A program made the position numbers and the translations under genes. Under the pieces are notes generated by a model. The model ran no database searches, had not been told where the DNA came from, and saw nothing but the letters and a program-made list of their open reading frames with translations. Positions 38,662-48,887 of a stretch of DNA of 64,000 nt are shown here, one piece after another; the stretch's first letter is position 1, and every line of letters starts with the position of its first letter. This DNA comes from Gammaproteobacteria bacterium (lineage in GTDB: Bacteria > Pseudomonadota > Gammaproteobacteria > Pseudomonadales > Halieaceae). The DNA lies in the NCBI GenBank assembly GCA_024742415.1, contig JANSYN010000007.1:62001-126000 (forward strand). Direction: 5' to 3'.

Positions 38662-40173
38662 TCACACCAGCCGCTTGCGTTCATTGGAGGGTGGTATGAA
38701 TAGGGAATCCCGGTACTTGGCGATGGTTCGCCTGGCCACCTGGATGCCCTGCTCCTCAAGCAGCTGTGTGATCTTGCTGTCGCTGAGGGGTTTTTTGGGG
38801 TTCTCGGCGGCGACCAGCTTTTTGATGATCGCGCGGATGGCGGTTGATGAGCATTCGCCACCGGCTGCCGTGGCGACGTGGCTGGAAAAAAAATACTTCA
38901 GTTCGAAGATGCCGCGAGGCGTGTGCATGTACTTGTTGGTAGTGACCCTGGAAATGGTTGATTCGTGCATCTCCACGGCTTCGGCGATCTCATGCAGTAC
39001 CAGTGGCTTCATGGCTTCTTCCCCGTACTCCAGGAAGTTGCGCTGGTGCTCGACGATCTTGGTGGCGACCTTCATCAGTGTTTCGTTGCGACTGTGCAGA
39101 CTCTTGAGAAACCAGCGCGCCTCCTGCAGGTTGTCACGCAGAAAGGTGTTGTCTGCGCTGTCATCGGCGCGCTTGATCAGGCTCGCATAGTCCGCGTTGA
39201 TACGCAGCTTTGGTGCGATGTCCGGATTGAGTTCCACCACCCAGCGGCCGCCGCGTTTGCTGACAAAGATGTCAGGCACGACATACTCGATGTCATCGGG
39301 AACGGCGGTCTTGCCGGGATTTGGGTCAAGCGACCGGATCAGGGAGAGCACGTCGCGCAGTTCGTGCTCCTTGAGCCTGGTGCGCCGCTGTATCTGCGCG
39401 AAGTCGCTGCTGGCGAGCTGGTTAATGTGACGGTTGATGATCACCTTGGCCTGCTCCAGCCACGGTGTTTCAGGGGGTAGTTGGTCCAGCTGTACCTGCA
39501 GGCACTCCTGCAGGTTGCGTGTACAGACCCCGGTTGGCTCGAACTGCTGGAGCATATGCAGTACCGCAACCACCTCGTCCATCTCGATATCGAGGTCAGG
39601 CAGCCCGCTAACCAGCGATTCATGAATCTCTTCGAGGGACAGGATCAGGCGGCCATTGGCGTCTGTGGCATCAATAATGGACAGGGCGATCAGGCGGTCG
39701 GTGTCAGACAGCCGTGTCAGGCTAAGTTGCCACAGCAGCAGGTCGCGCAGACTGCTGCTTGAGGCATTCCGCGCGTCCATGTCGAACTCACCGCCTTCAT
39801 CCGGTGACGGCCCTGGCGCAGAGGCGACCGGTAGCAGGTCGTCCCACTGTGTATCCACGGGTAATTCGTCGGGCAGAGTGCCCGTATCGTGCTCCTGGCG
39901 ACTGTCGCCGTCCTTGTCATCTGAGGCGGCTTTTTCAAGGCTTTGCAATGGCCCGTCGGTGCCGCTGGCGGCGTTGTCGGCCCAGTCGTCGCGGTCGGTG
40001 TCCGGGGTGTTGTCGTCGTCTTCAGAGACTTCAAGTAAGGGGTTGCTGTCCAGCGCCTGCTGGATCTCCTGCTGCAAGTCCAACGTCGACAGCTGCAGCA
40101 GGCGTATTGCCTGCTGCAGTTGCGGCGTCATGGTCAACTGTTGACCCAGTTTGAGTTGCAGTGATTGCTTCAT
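38662..40173 (-). CDS. rpoN: RNA polymerase sigma-54 factor
   Basis: 503 residues from ATG 40173, giving [29 protein letters not shown], the conserved glutamine-rich region I that binds bacterial enhancer-binding proteins. An acidic region II (about 50-130, [12 protein letters not shown]) follows, then the core-binding region, the helix-turn-helix ([22 protein letters not shown]), and the RpoN box [10 protein letters not shown] at about 480-489. It directs -24/-12 promoters. lptB precedes it by 169 bases on the same strand. Confidence 0.98.
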   Translation of the reverse strand: MKQSLQLKLGQQLTMTPQLQQAIRLLQLSTLDLQQEIQQALDSNPLLEVSEDDDNTPDTDRDDWADNAASGTDGPLQSLEKAASDDKDGDSRQEHDTGTLPDELPVDTQWDDLLPVASAPGPSPDEGGEFDMDARNASSSSLRDLLLWQLSLTRLSDTDRLIALSIIDATDANGRLILSLEEIHESLVSGLPDLDIEMDEVVAVLHMLQQFEPTGVCTRNLQECLQVQLDQLPPETPWLEQAKVIINRHINQLASSDFAQIQRRTRLKEHELRDVLSLIRSLDPNPGKTAVPDDIEYVVPDIFVSKRGGRWVVELNPDIAPKLRINADYASLIKRADDSADNTFLRDNLQEARWFLKSLHSRNETLMKVATKIVEHQRNFLEYGEEAMKPLVLHEIAEAVEMHESTISRVTTNKYMHTPRGIFELKYFFSSHVATAAGGECSSTAIRAIIKKLVAAENPKKPLSDSKITQLLEEQGIQVARRTIAKYRDSLFIPPSNERKRLV

Positions 40174-40342
40174 TGATCTGCCCGATGCCACCAGGGACCG
40201 GCCATCGCACCTTAATCAGTATGGGCTTGGGAGGTCAGTGTAGCGGTCGATTCCTTCGACTTGCAAGAGTTTGGCGTGATTTTTGCTTGTCTTTGTGATG
40301 CAGGTAACTTCCGCGTTGGATATTGCGCCCCGGATGGGCTGT

Positions 40343-41068
40343 TCACATGCGAAACTGCTCGCCCAGGTAGACTTCGCGGACATGCTTGTTGGCCAATACC
40401 TCATCGGTGGTGCCCGCCGCGATAATGTGACCTTCGCCCACGATGTAGGCCTTCTCACAAATATCCAGGGTATCGCGCACGTTGTGGTCGGTAATCAGGA
40501 CGCCGATGCCACGCTCGCGCAGGTGGTTGATGATGTGTTTGATGTCGCTGACCGAGATTGGATCAACGCCGGCAAAGGGTTCATCGAGCAGGATGAAGCT
40601 GGGCTCGGTCGCCAATGCCCGGGCGATCTCAACGCGACGCCGCTCACCACCTGACAGCGCCTGCCCAAGGCTGTCGCGCAGGTGTTGCACGTGGAATTCC
40701 TCGAGCAGTTCGTCCCGGCGTTCACGCTGTTGCTGCTTGTTGAGATCCTTGCGGGTCTGCAGGATGGCCATAAGGTTGTCGCCAACCGACAGTTTGCGGA
40801 AGATCGACGCTTCCTGGGGGAGGTAGCCAATGCCCTTGCGGGCGCGTTCATGCATGGTGAGGCTGGTGATGTCTTCGCCGTTAACGGTAATCATGCCGGC
40901 GTCGGCCGGGATGATACCGATGATCATGTAAAAGCAGGTCGTTTTGCCGGCGCCGTTGGGGCCCAGCAAACCCACGATCTGGCCGCTATCGAGCCCCAGG
41001 GAAACATCCTGTATGACCTCGCGACCGCGGTAGGCTTTGGCCAGGTTATTCGCTCTGAGTTGCGCCAC
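40343..41068 (-). CDS. lptB: LPS export ABC transporter ATPase LptB
   Basis: 241 residues. LptB powers LptFG extraction of lipopolysaccharide. Walker [10 protein letters not shown] is at about 36-44, the signature [16 protein letters not shown] at about 135-150, and Walker [15 protein letters not shown] at about 156-169; the switch His is in [11 protein letters not shown]. The gene overlaps the 3' end of lptA by 23 bases. Confidence 0.98.
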   Translation of the reverse strand: MAQLRANNLAKAYRGREVIQDVSLGLDSGQIVGLLGPNGAGKTTCFYMIIGIIPADAGMITVNGEDITSLTMHERARKGIGYLPQEASIFRKLSVGDNLMAILQTRKDLNKQQQRERRDELLEEFHVQHLRDSLGQALSGGERRRVEIARALATEPSFILLDEPFAGVDPISVSDIKHIINHLRERGIGVLITDHNVRDTLDICEKAYIVGEGHIIAAGTTDEVLANKHVREVYLGEQFRM

Positions 41069-41723
41069 CGGCGGGTGCTTCCTCTTCGGGGGCGTCGGAC
41101 GCAGGCGTGGAATCCGCCGCGGGCGCTGCGATGGCCTGTGCGTCTATCGGGCGTTGCTGGGCGGCGCCTGCCGCCGGAGCAGTGTTTGTGGACGTGTCAT
41201 CGTCAGGGTCCTCAAGCAGGCTGGGAGGGATAACGACAATCACCTTGTTGTCTTCGTTAGTGCGGTCCGACTCTGCCTTGACCAGTTCACGCGTGATGAA
41301 GTAGTCGATGGAATCCCCCGTCACCAGCGTGCCGTCGTCACGTTGCAATTCGGCGTTGGTGCGCAGGTGGACCAGTTCCTCGCGGCGATAATAGGTAATA
41401 ACCTGTGCATGGGCATGCACCAGGCCTTCGTCGATTTCCGGCTGTTGGCGCATCTTTGCCGGCTGCCCGCGGGCAACAATCTTGTTGGCGTCGCGGTCTT
41501 CATGAAAGATGGTGAGGCTGTCGGCGTCCAGTTCCATGCTGCCCTGACGCATCTGCACGTTGCCGCTATAAATGGTCACGCCGCGCTTTTCATCGCGCAC
41601 GGCCTTGTCAGCGGTAATATGGATAGGCTGTTCCCGATCATCGGGTAGCGGCCTGGCGGCCATGGACAAACTCAGCAGTGAAGCTGCAAGCAGCAGTTGC
41701 ACTGCGTGACGTACACCGATCAT
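41046..41723 (-). CDS. lptA: LPS transport periplasmic protein LptA
   Basis: 225 residues from ATG 41723, which overlaps the kdsC stop (ATGA). A Sec signal ends near [12 protein letters not shown]. The OstA-like domain follows: [31 protein letters not shown] and [18 protein letters not shown] low-complexity Ala/Pro/Asp/Glu tail of about 60 residues extends beyond the E. coli length. LptA forms the periplasmic bridge that carries LPS. In most gammaproteobacteria lptC sits between kdsC and lptA; here there is no room for it. Confidence 0.95.
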   Translation of the reverse strand: MIGVRHAVQLLLAASLLSLSMAARPLPDDREQPIHITADKAVRDEKRGVTIYSGNVQMRQGSMELDADSLTIFHEDRDANKIVARGQPAKMRQQPEIDEGLVHAHAQVITYYRREELVHLRTNAELQRDDGTLVTGDSIDYFITRELVKAESDRTNEDNKVIVVIPPSLLEDPDDDTSTNTAPAAGAAQQRPIDAQAIAAPAADSTPASDAPEEEAPAGGATQSE

Positions 41724-42256
41724 TGGGAAAGCCCCATTCCAGGTGAAAGCATGTCGCCACGACAAGCGAGTATGAATTCACAGGCCTCGCGCACAGCGCC
41801 CTGGCCGCCATTGTTGCTGCTGATCCAGTCCGCCGCCTCGGCCACGGCGCCGCAACTGTCAGCCACTGTCATGCCAAGGCCGGCGGCGACGATCGCGCCC
41901 AGGTCCGGCAGGTCATCGCCCATATAGGCACAGTCTTCCAGTGTCAGGCCGTTGCGCTCGCACACTTCCAGCAGTGCCTCTCTTTTGTCTTCACGTCCTT
42001 GGACGACTTCATCGATAGACAGTTCCGTCGCCCGTCGCGTGACAATCTGCGATTGCCTGCCGGTGATGATGGCCACTTTTACACCGGCTTGCTGAAGAAG
42101 TTTGATGCCCAGGCCGTCTTTGATGTTAAAGGATTTTATCTCGTCGCCGCTGTTTGAATAGTAAATGCGACCATCGGTCATCACGCCGTCGACGTCCAGC
42201 ACCAGTATTCTGACCCGCCTTGCACGCTGCTCTGTCGTTAATGTGCTGTTGTTCAT
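41720..42256 (-). CDS. kdsC: 3-deoxy-D-manno-octulosonate 8-phosphate phosphatase
   Basis: 178 residues, a C0-type HAD phosphatase that makes Kdo from Kdo-8-phosphate. The nucleophile motif LVLDVDGVMTDGRIYY holds Asp21 and Asp23; IITGRQS and MGDDLPDLGAIVAAGL supply the remaining HAD motifs. Its start shares one base with the kdsD stop (TGATG) and its stop overlaps the lptA start, so the three genes are translationally linked. Confidence 0.97.
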   Translation of the reverse strand: MNNSTLTTEQRARRVRILVLDVDGVMTDGRIYYSNSGDEIKSFNIKDGLGIKLLQQAGVKVAIITGRQSQIVTRRATELSIDEVVQGREDKREALLEVCERNGLTLEDCAYMGDDLPDLGAIVAAGLGMTVADSCGAVAEAADWISSNNGGQGAVREACEFILACRGDMLSPGMGLSQ

Positions 42257-43236
42257 CAGGCAATGCCTGCGTGCAGGAGATCTTTCAGGTGCAACACGCC
42301 TGCGATGGTGCCGGTGTCGCTGACGACAACCAGCGCGCCGATTTCGTTTTCTTCCATGATTCTCAGTGCTTCCGCAGCGAGCATATCTGGTCTCGCCGTT
42401 TTGGCGTTAACGCTCATTAACTGGCCGATCGTTGTACTGTTAATGTCGATTTTACCGTCGAGTGAACGTCGCAGGTCGCCGTCGGTAAAGACGCCGACCA
42501 GCGCGCCTGTGGCGTCTGTTACGGTGGTCATACCAAGGCCCTTGTCACTGATTTCCAGCAGGGCCTGGGACAGTTTGGTGTCGCGGGTGACGCTGGGTAT
42601 TGCCGCACCGGTGAGCATGATGTCGCGTACCATGAGCAGCAACTTTTTGCCCAGCGTGCCGCCGGGATGCGAGAACGCAAAATCCTCGGCCGTGAACCCG
42701 CGCGCTTCGAGCAAGGCAATGGCGAGGGCGTCCCCCATGACCAGGGCGGTCGTGGTGCTTGAGGTGGGCGCCAGGTCCAGTGGGCAGGCTTCAGTTGCCA
42801 CTCCGGTATCCAGCGGCACATCCGACGCCTTTGCGAGCGCTGATTCAGGGTTACCGGTCATACTGATAAGGGGGATTCCAAGGCGCTTGAGCAGCGGTAG
42901 CAGTGTCAGGATTTCACCCGCCTCGCCACTGTTGGATAGCGCGATCACGGCATCATCGCGAGTGATCATTCCCATGTCGCCATGGCTGGCCTCGCCGGGG
43001 TGGACGAAAAATGCCGGTGACCCGGTGCTGGCAAGCGTCGCAGCGATTTTGCTGGCGATATGGCCGGATTTGCCCATGCCGGTAACAATGATCCTGCCTT
43101 TAACCTGCAGCAGGATGTCGCAGGCGCGCTCGAAATCAGGTCCGATGCGTTGTTCCAGTGCCGCCACGGCGGCCGCTTCCATAGCGATGGTGCGCCTGGC
43201 GGATGCTGCGAAACTGGAGGTGCTTGGCTCCGGCAT
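42256..43236 (-). CDS. kdsD: arabinose-5-phosphate isomerase KdsD
   Basis: 326 residues. It converts ribulose-5-phosphate to arabinose-5-phosphate for Kdo synthesis. The SIS domain spans about 35-180 (VTGMGKSGHIASKIAATLASTGSPAFFVHPGEASHGD; ALSNSGEAGEI), followed by two CBS domains (about 200-326). It follows the CaCA antiporter gene after 20 bases, as in the E. coli yrbG-kdsD-kdsC region. Confidence 0.97.
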   Translation of the reverse strand: MPEPSTSSFAASARRTIAMEAAAVAALEQRIGPDFERACDILLQVKGRIIVTGMGKSGHIASKIAATLASTGSPAFFVHPGEASHGDMGMITRDDAVIALSNSGEAGEILTLLPLLKRLGIPLISMTGNPESALAKASDVPLDTGVATEACPLDLAPTSSTTTALVMGDALAIALLEARGFTAEDFAFSHPGGTLGKKLLLMVRDIMLTGAAIPSVTRDTKLSQALLEISDKGLGMTTVTDATGALVGVFTDGDLRRSLDGKIDINSTTIGQLMSVNAKTARPDMLAAEALRIMEENEIGALVVVSDTGTIAGVLHLKDLLHAGIA

Positions 43237-43256
43237 TGAGAATTGTCCAGATGCTG

Positions 43257-44240
43257 TCAGAGGGTGCTGTGTAGCAGATAATAATACAGGCCGTAGAAGG
43301 ACACTAACAGCGTGCCCAACATGCGGCCCAGGTAGGAGTGCTGCACCTGCGCCTTCATGCGCTTGCGACTCACCCAGATAGCGACTGCCAGGAAAACGGT
43401 CAGGAATGTCATGGACAGGTAGTCTCGAGAGACGACTGCCGGCTCCAGAACCTGCGGTGCTACGATGCCCGGAATGGCCATGACCACAAGCAGGTTGAAC
43501 AGGTTTGAGCCAACGATGTTGCCCAGCGCCATTTCGGTGTGCCCGCGCATAGCGCTGGCGATGGTAGCAGCCAGCTCGGGCAAACTGGTGCCAATCGCGA
43601 CGATGGTCAGCCCGATCACCAGTTCGGAGACACCCAGTTGCTCCGCGGCGCTCACGGCCCCCCAGACCAGGATGCGTGAACTGAGGATAAGCAGGGCGAG
43701 TCCGATGGCAAAATACAGCCAGGCGCGGACAGGTTTGAAGTGTGGCAACTCGTCCTGTTCTACCTCGCGCAGGATCTCGGAATCGTATTTGTGACTGCGA
43801 ATCAGGTGCACGATCATCAGTATCATTACGGTGAGCATGATGGTGCCGTCGATTATTGACAGCGTTCCGTCGAGTATCAGCAGCCCAACGCCAAAGGTGA
43901 CCGCCAGCAGTACGGGAATTTCGCGGCGCATGCAGCCGTCCTCGACCATGAGGGGGGCCACCAGCACCGTGGTGCCCAGCACCAACGCAATATTGGCGAT
44001 GTTCGAGCCAATGGCATTACCGACTGCCAGTTCGCCCGAGCCTGCCATGGCGGCGGTAATCGACACCAGCACCTCCGGTGCAGACGTGCCGAGGGAGACG
44101 ATCGTTAACCCGATAATAATGGGCGACAGGCCCACGTTTTCGGCAATAGAAGCGGCGCCTGCAACAAACAGGTCAGCGCTCCAGATGAGTATGATAAAGC
44201 CGATTATGATGCTTGCGGCGGCCAACAGCATAGATGCCAA
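43257..44240 (-). CDS. yrbG: calcium/sodium antiporter (CaCA family, YrbG-like)
   Basis: 327 residues with ten membrane helices in two inverted repeats. The alpha-repeats carry the ion-binding acidic residues: GLTIVSLGTSAPEVLVSITAA (about 43-63) with GNAIGSNIANIALVLG, and GLTIVAIGTSLPELAATIASA with GNIVGSNLFNLLVVM. Predicted to exchange Na+ for Ca2+ in the inner membrane. An ATG three codons downstream (44231) is an alternative start. First gene of the kds-lpt minus-strand series and divergent from mlaC. Confidence 0.93.
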   Translation of the reverse strand: MASMLLAAASIIIGFIILIWSADLFVAGAASIAENVGLSPIIIGLTIVSLGTSAPEVLVSITAAMAGSGELAVGNAIGSNIANIALVLGTTVLVAPLMVEDGCMRREIPVLLAVTFGVGLLILDGTLSIIDGTIMLTVMILMIVHLIRSHKYDSEILREVEQDELPHFKPVRAWLYFAIGLALLILSSRILVWGAVSAAEQLGVSELVIGLTIVAIGTSLPELAATIASAMRGHTEMALGNIVGSNLFNLLVVMAIPGIVAPQVLEPAVVSRDYLSMTFLTVFLAVAIWVSRKRMKAQVQHSYLGRMLGTLLVSFYGLYYYLLHSTL

Positions 44241-44428
44241 ATTCCTGCTAAAGTATGCGCCCTGCGGAGCACCGGAACCGTTGGGGTGTATTTAGTGTCA
44301 AATCAGGTCAAAGTAGTGGCCTGACGAGGCGCTTCCGGTGAACGGGTAGACTCAGGGTAACGGTCGCAGATTATACAGGGCCTCCAGTGCGCGGCCAGTC
44401 AAATTTGGTTTTTCGGAGAATAAACGGA

Positions 44429-45085
44429 ATGTCCCCAAGATCGATATCATTGTTAGTGATGGCCCTGTATTTCTGGGTTGCCGGCGCATTGGCGCAAACC
44501 AGCGCCTACGAGATAGTCGACGCCACTTCCGCGCAGGTAATGGCGGTGGTGCAGGCCGCCGAAGCTTATGCAGACGAGGACCCGGAGCGCTATTACCAGC
44601 AGATCGAAGCCCTGCTGGATCCACTGATTGACTATCGCGGCTTTTCGCGCAGCGTCATGGGTGCCTATGCCAGTTCCCGACGCTACAAATCGCTGGACGA
44701 GGCAGAGCGCGCCCAATTGCGCGACCAACTGGACAGGTTCACACAGGTTATGCGCGCGAGCCTTGTGCGCACCTACAGCAAGGGCCTGTTGGCGTTTGGT
44801 GGGTCGCGCATCGAGGTGGTTCCCTCGGAAGACGATGTCCCCGGCGCCAAGCGCGTGTCGGTGCGTCAGAACGTGTTCGCGGATCGCGACGACCCCTATG
44901 TAGTGTTCTATCAAATGGGACTGGACCAGTCCGATGAGTGGAAGCTGCGCAACGTGATTATCGAGAGCGTGAACCTGGGAGAGATTTATCGCGACCAGTT
45001 CCAGGCTTCTGCCCGGGAAGAGAACGGTGACCTGGACGCGGTCATCGCCAAGTGGACAGTTGTTACGGTTGATGTTGACGCCTGA
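44429..45085 (+). CDS. mlaC: phospholipid-binding protein MlaC (Ttg2D)
   Basis: 218 residues from ATG 44429, preceded by GGAGA; a longer in-frame start at 44387 lacks a signal peptide at its end. A Sec signal ends at GALAQ. The MlaC/Ttg2D fold is recognised by YYQQIEALLDPLIDYRGFSRSVMG (about 55-78), AQLRDQLDRFTQVMRASLVRTYSKGLLAF (about 93-120) and WKLRNVIIESVNLGEIYRDQF near 180. MlaC shuttles phospholipid between MlaA at the outer membrane and MlaFEDB. Those partners normally flank it; here mlaFED and mlaB are absent. Confidence 0.92.
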   Translation: MSPRSISLLVMALYFWVAGALAQTSAYEIVDATSAQVMAVVQAAEAYADEDPERYYQQIEALLDPLIDYRGFSRSVMGAYASSRRYKSLDEAERAQLRDQLDRFTQVMRASLVRTYSKGLLAFGGSRIEVVPSEDDVPGAKRVSVRQNVFADRDDPYVVFYQMGLDQSDEWKLRNVIIESVNLGEIYRDQFQASAREENGDLDAVIAKWTVVTVDVDA

Positions 45086-45250
45086 GTGGCAGGCGCCTGT
45101 TCGGGCGGCGACGTTAGCAACCACCCCTGTTTTCCCTTAACATACTGCCCCGGAGGCAGCGACTGTCGTGGGCGCTGCGCGTAATGCGCCTGGCCCCGGA
45201 CTCGCCTTGCCCTGAACATCAAGCGGACCAACAGTACTGGAGAATTCCCC

Positions 45251-45496
45251 ATGGACGTCACCGAGGTGCAAGCCCTGTTGCAGGCACACATGCCAGAGTG
45301 TGAGTTTCACGTGCAGAGTGAGGGCGGCCACTACCATATCGAAGCGATCGGTGATGTGTTCGACGGCCTGCGTCCGGTCAAGAAGCAGCAGTTGGTCTAC
45401 GCCGCGCTCGGCCAGAGTATTGCTGAGGGTGCAATGCACGCCGTGAATATCCGCACCTATACACGTGCTGAGTGGGAAGCGCGGGCGAGCGCCTGA
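45251..45496 (+). CDS. ibaG: BolA-family protein IbaG
   Basis: 81 residues. MDVTEVQALLQAHMPECEFHVQSEGGHYHIEAIGDVFDGL and RPVKKQQLVYAALGQSIAEGAMHAVNIRTYT match IbaG/YrbA, a BolA-like protein that pairs with monothiol glutaredoxin and iron-sulfur clusters. In most gammaproteobacteria murA follows and mlaB precedes; neither is present. A TGGAGAA ribosome site lies 8-14 bases before ATG. Confidence 0.95.
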   Translation: MDVTEVQALLQAHMPECEFHVQSEGGHYHIEAIGDVFDGLRPVKKQQLVYAALGQSIAEGAMHAVNIRTYTRAEWEARASA

Positions 45497-45662
45497 TACT
45501 CACCCTGCGGCCGGTATTGCGCGGCACCGCGGGCGTCGTCAGACGCGACGCTGCCGAGCGCCCTCGCACACGCTGTGCCAGCGCGCCAGATACCCCGCGA
45601 CGCACCGCAATTGAGACAAATGAGCGTACCTGCACAGTGTGCCGGACAGCCAGGAAGCCTTC

Positions 45663-46310
45663 ATGAAAAAGTTGACGCTGGCCCTGACCAAGGGCCGAAT
45701 CCTCAAGGAAACCCTCCCTCTTTTGCGTGAGGCCGGTATTGAGCCGTTGGAGGATGTGCATACCAGCCGCAAGTTGATCTTTGACACCACCATGCCCGAT
45801 CTGCAACTGGTGATCATTCGTGGCACCGACGTGCCGACCTACGTTCGCCTGGGGGCCGCCGATATGGGTGTAGTTGGCAAGGACATCCTCCTCGAACATG
45901 GTGCCGAGGGACTGTACGAGCCTTTGGACCTTGGGATTGCGCGTTGTCGCCTGATGACAGCGGCGCCGGTGGGCTGGCGCAGTGACGGGCCACGCATCCG
46001 CGTGGCGACCAAGTTCGTCAATATTGCTCGCAACTACTTTGCCAGGCGCGGCCAGAGCGCAGACGTCATCAAACTGTATGGCGCGATGGAACTGGCACCG
46101 ATGATGCAGCTGGCAGATTTGATTGTCGACATTGTTGATACGGGCAACACCCTGCGCGCCAATGGGATGGAGCCGCTCGAGGAAATCGCGGCCATCAGCT
46201 CGCGCCTGATTGTCAACAAGGCGGCCATGCGTTCGCAGCATGACAGCATTGCCAGGATCCTGGCGGATCTGGCCGCAGCGGTGGAGGGTGCCGGCCATGC
46301 TGCGGCTTGA
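45663..46310 (+). CDS. hisG: ATP phosphoribosyltransferase, short form
   Basis: 215 residues from ATG 45663; an upstream start would add an unconserved octapeptide. It makes the first intermediate of histidine synthesis from ATP and PRPP. This is the short catalytic form without the C-terminal regulatory domain, so a HisZ subunit encoded elsewhere is expected. [18 protein letters not shown] (about 4-21), [14 protein letters not shown] and [20 protein letters not shown] (about 158-177, PRPP loop) identify it. It overlaps hisD by 14 bases. Confidence 0.97.
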   Translation: MKKLTLALTKGRILKETLPLLREAGIEPLEDVHTSRKLIFDTTMPDLQLVIIRGTDVPTYVRLGAADMGVVGKDILLEHGAEGLYEPLDLGIARCRLMTAAPVGWRSDGPRIRVATKFVNIARNYFARRGQSADVIKLYGAMELAPMMQLADLIVDIVDTGNTLRANGMEPLEEIAAISSRLIVNKAAMRSQHDSIARILADLAAAVEGAGHAAA

Positions 46311-47604
46311 TGCAAACAGCGCCCGGTTTGATGCTGCGCTGGAAAAACTGCGCCGCTTTGATACGCAGGATGATACACAGGACGATGCGCAAATCGATGC
46401 AGTGGTGGCGGCTATCATCGCCGCTGTTGCACAGCATGGTGATGCCGCCTTGCTGCGATACACCGCAGAGTTTGATCAATTGCAGGCCGCATCGGTGGCT
46501 GAACTTGAGGTGAGCGCCGCGCGCATTGCCGCCGCGCTGGAGAGCATTGATCGCGCGCAGCGTGAGGCATTGCAGTTTGCTGCAGAACGCATCAGGCAGT
46601 ATCACGAGCATCAAACGCAACAGAGCTGGCGGTACACAGACTCGCTGGGGAACGAACTGGGCCAGCAGATTACCGCACTTGATCGAGTGGGTGTCTACGT
46701 GCCCGGTGGAAAGGCAAGCTATCCCTCATCAGTACTGATGAACGTGTTGCCCGCCAAGGTGGCCGGCGTGGCCGAAGTCATTATGGTTGTGCCTGCCCCT
46801 TGCGGCGAGCTGAACGACCTGGTGCTGGCCGCTGCCGCGATTGCCGGTGTAGACCGGGTGTTTACAGTAGGTGGTGCGCAGGCAGTTGCTGCGCTGGCGT
46901 ATGGCACGGCGTCGATTCCGCGAGTCGACAAAATCGTCGGCCCGGGGAACATCTACGTCGCAACCGCCAAGCGGATGGTGTTCGGTCGCGTCGGTATTGA
47001 CATGATCGCCGGCCCCTCCGAGATTCTTGTGATCTGTGACGGTTCCGTCGACCCGGACTGGGTCGCAATGGATCTTTTTTCGCAGGCCGAGCACGACGAA
47101 AACGCCCAGGCGCTGTTGCTTTGCCACGACCAGAAGTACCTCGATTCAGTGCAAGCGAGCATCGACAGGCTGCTGCCCGCCCAGCCTCGCGCAGAGATTA
47201 TTCGCGCGTCTTTACGGGCACGTGGCGCGATGATCCTGACGCGCGATATTGACCAGTCTGTTGCGGTGAGCAATAGCATTGCCCCGGAGCACCTGGAGCT
47301 GCTGGTTGCTGACCCTGACAGCCTCCTGCCCAACATTCGACACGCCGGCGCGATTTTTATGGGCGCCTACACCTCTGAAGCGCTGGGCGACTATTGCGCT
47401 GGCCCCAATCATGTCCTGCCCACGGCGGGCAGTGCGCGGTTTTTCTCGCCTCTGGGCGTCTATGATTTTCAAAAACGCAGCTCCATCATCCGCTGCAGTG
47501 AAGCGGGTGTGCAGCGCCTGGGTGAGGCGGCTTCAGTGCTGGCGCGCGGCGAATCGCTGGTGGCCCATGCCCAAAGTGCAGAGATGCGCCTGAAGAACGA
47601 GTAA
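46297..47604 (+). CDS. hisD: histidinol dehydrogenase
   Basis: 435 residues from ATG 46297, overlapping the end of hisG by 14 bases. It oxidises L-histidinol to L-histidine in two NAD-dependent steps. [29 protein letters not shown] (about 128-157), [23 protein letters not shown] and [18 protein letters not shown]-type residues near 260 (zinc and substrate binding) are diagnostic, as is [23 protein letters not shown]. hisC, which often follows, is absent; the next gene converges from the other strand. Confidence 0.97.
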   Translation: MLRLDANSARFDAALEKLRRFDTQDDTQDDAQIDAVVAAIIAAVAQHGDAALLRYTAEFDQLQAASVAELEVSAARIAAALESIDRAQREALQFAAERIRQYHEHQTQQSWRYTDSLGNELGQQITALDRVGVYVPGGKASYPSSVLMNVLPAKVAGVAEVIMVVPAPCGELNDLVLAAAAIAGVDRVFTVGGAQAVAALAYGTASIPRVDKIVGPGNIYVATAKRMVFGRVGIDMIAGPSEILVICDGSVDPDWVAMDLFSQAEHDENAQALLLCHDQKYLDSVQASIDRLLPAQPRAEIIRASLRARGAMILTRDIDQSVAVSNSIAPEHLELLVADPDSLLPNIRHAGAIFMGAYTSEALGDYCAGPNHVLPTAGSARFFSPLGVYDFQKRSSIIRCSEAGVQRLGEAASVLARGESLVAHAQSAEMRLKNE

Positions 47605-47673
47605 GCTCAGGCATGGGGCATGCGCAGAGCATGAGCTCTACTGGATAGTGTGCCCGCCAGGCGCAGGCACCGA

Positions 47674-48810
47674 TCAGGAGGCCGCCTCCGGCACGTTAGC
47701 AGTACCCGAAGACTGCGTAAGCACACCGACCACCGCGCGCAACTCCAGGCTCTGGCGTTCGCGCCTGACCGAGATTTCAATGGTATCGCCGGGACGTAAC
47801 CTGGCAATCTCATGCATCGTTTGGCGGCCGTTCTGCACGGCAGCGCCATCGATGTGGGTAATCAGGTCACCTACCTGGACACCGGCCTTGGCTGCCGGGC
47901 TTGCCGGAGCAACTGTCTGCACCGAGAGCGCGGGCTGGGCGGTGCCTGAGCCATTAAATACGCCGATGGGCTCAACGCTGACGCCGAGCCAGCCGCGTAT
48001 GACTTCTCCGTACTGAATGAGGTCCTGCAGTACGAAGATCGCTAGCTTGGCAGGAATTGCCAGGCTGATTCCTATGCCGGTATTGCCCGTGTAGCCTGAT
48101 ACCGAACGGTTATTGCCGGTGTAAATCAGCGTGTTCACGCCCAGCAACTGTCCCTGGGTGTTGATCAGGGCGCCGCCTGAATTACCCAGATGAATCGTGG
48201 CATCAGTCTGGATGTAATCCTCGTACATACTCTGCTGCAAGCCGTAGCGGCCAAGTGCCGAAACGATGCCCTGGGTCACCGAGTGACCAAAACCCAGCGG
48301 GTTACCAATAGCCAGTACGACATCGCCGACTCTGACTTTGTCGGAATTGCCTATCTCGATGGCCTGCAGGTCAGGCAAATCCACTTTCAGGACCGCCAGG
48401 TCAGTGGCCTGGTCGGTGCCTATGACGACCGCGCTACTGGAGCGTCCATCGTGCAGCATGACCTGGATAGCGTCCGCCTCCGCGATGACATGATTGTTGG
48501 TCAGAATATGGCCTTCAGGAGACACGATGACCCCGGAGCCCAGTGAACGCTCGATGCGCTGCCGCGGAGTGCGGTTTTGCGCAAAAGGATTGCGCACTAC
48601 GCCAGGGGTGTTCGAACTGACCAGCTTGGCCGTGTAAATGTTGACGACCGAGGGCGTTGCGGCGCGCACAGCCTGGGCGTAGCTCACTGGCTCGCGGCCG
48701 TCCTCAATGTGGTCGACCCTGGCTGGCAGGATCCATCTGTCGAGTACCAGCAGCGCAGCAAGAAGCCCGGCAATAGCCGGCCAGGCGATAAACTGAAGCG
48801 TTTGTTTCAT
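47674..48810 (-). CDS. algW: DegS/AlgW-type periplasmic serine protease
   Basis: 378 residues with one N-terminal membrane anchor (about 7-28), a trypsin-like domain and a single PDZ domain (about 270-365), the DegS/AlgW architecture rather than the two-PDZ DegP form. The triad is His107 (ILTNNHV), Asp137 (ATDLAVLKV) and Ser211 (HLGNSGGAL). Such proteases sense misfolded outer-membrane proteins and start cleavage of the anti-sigma factor RseA/MucA. Its position beside his genes matches Pseudomonas algW. It diverges from the Nif3-like gene. Confidence 0.93.
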   Translation of the reverse strand: MKQTLQFIAWPAIAGLLAALLVLDRWILPARVDHIEDGREPVSYAQAVRAATPSVVNIYTAKLVSSNTPGVVRNPFAQNRTPRQRIERSLGSGVIVSPEGHILTNNHVIAEADAIQVMLHDGRSSSAVVIGTDQATDLAVLKVDLPDLQAIEIGNSDKVRVGDVVLAIGNPLGFGHSVTQGIVSALGRYGLQQSMYEDYIQTDATIHLGNSGGALINTQGQLLGVNTLIYTGNNRSVSGYTGNTGIGISLAIPAKLAIFVLQDLIQYGEVIRGWLGVSVEPIGVFNGSGTAQPALSVQTVAPASPAAKAGVQVGDLITHIDGAAVQNGRQTMHEIARLRPGDTIEISVRRERQSLELRAVVGVLTQSSGTANVPEAAS

Positions 48811-48887
48811 AGGTGCCGCTTATCTTGTTTACGGTCATTGTATATGATGGCCCAGCTTCTGTACTTGAACAAGGAAGGCAAGACTCC

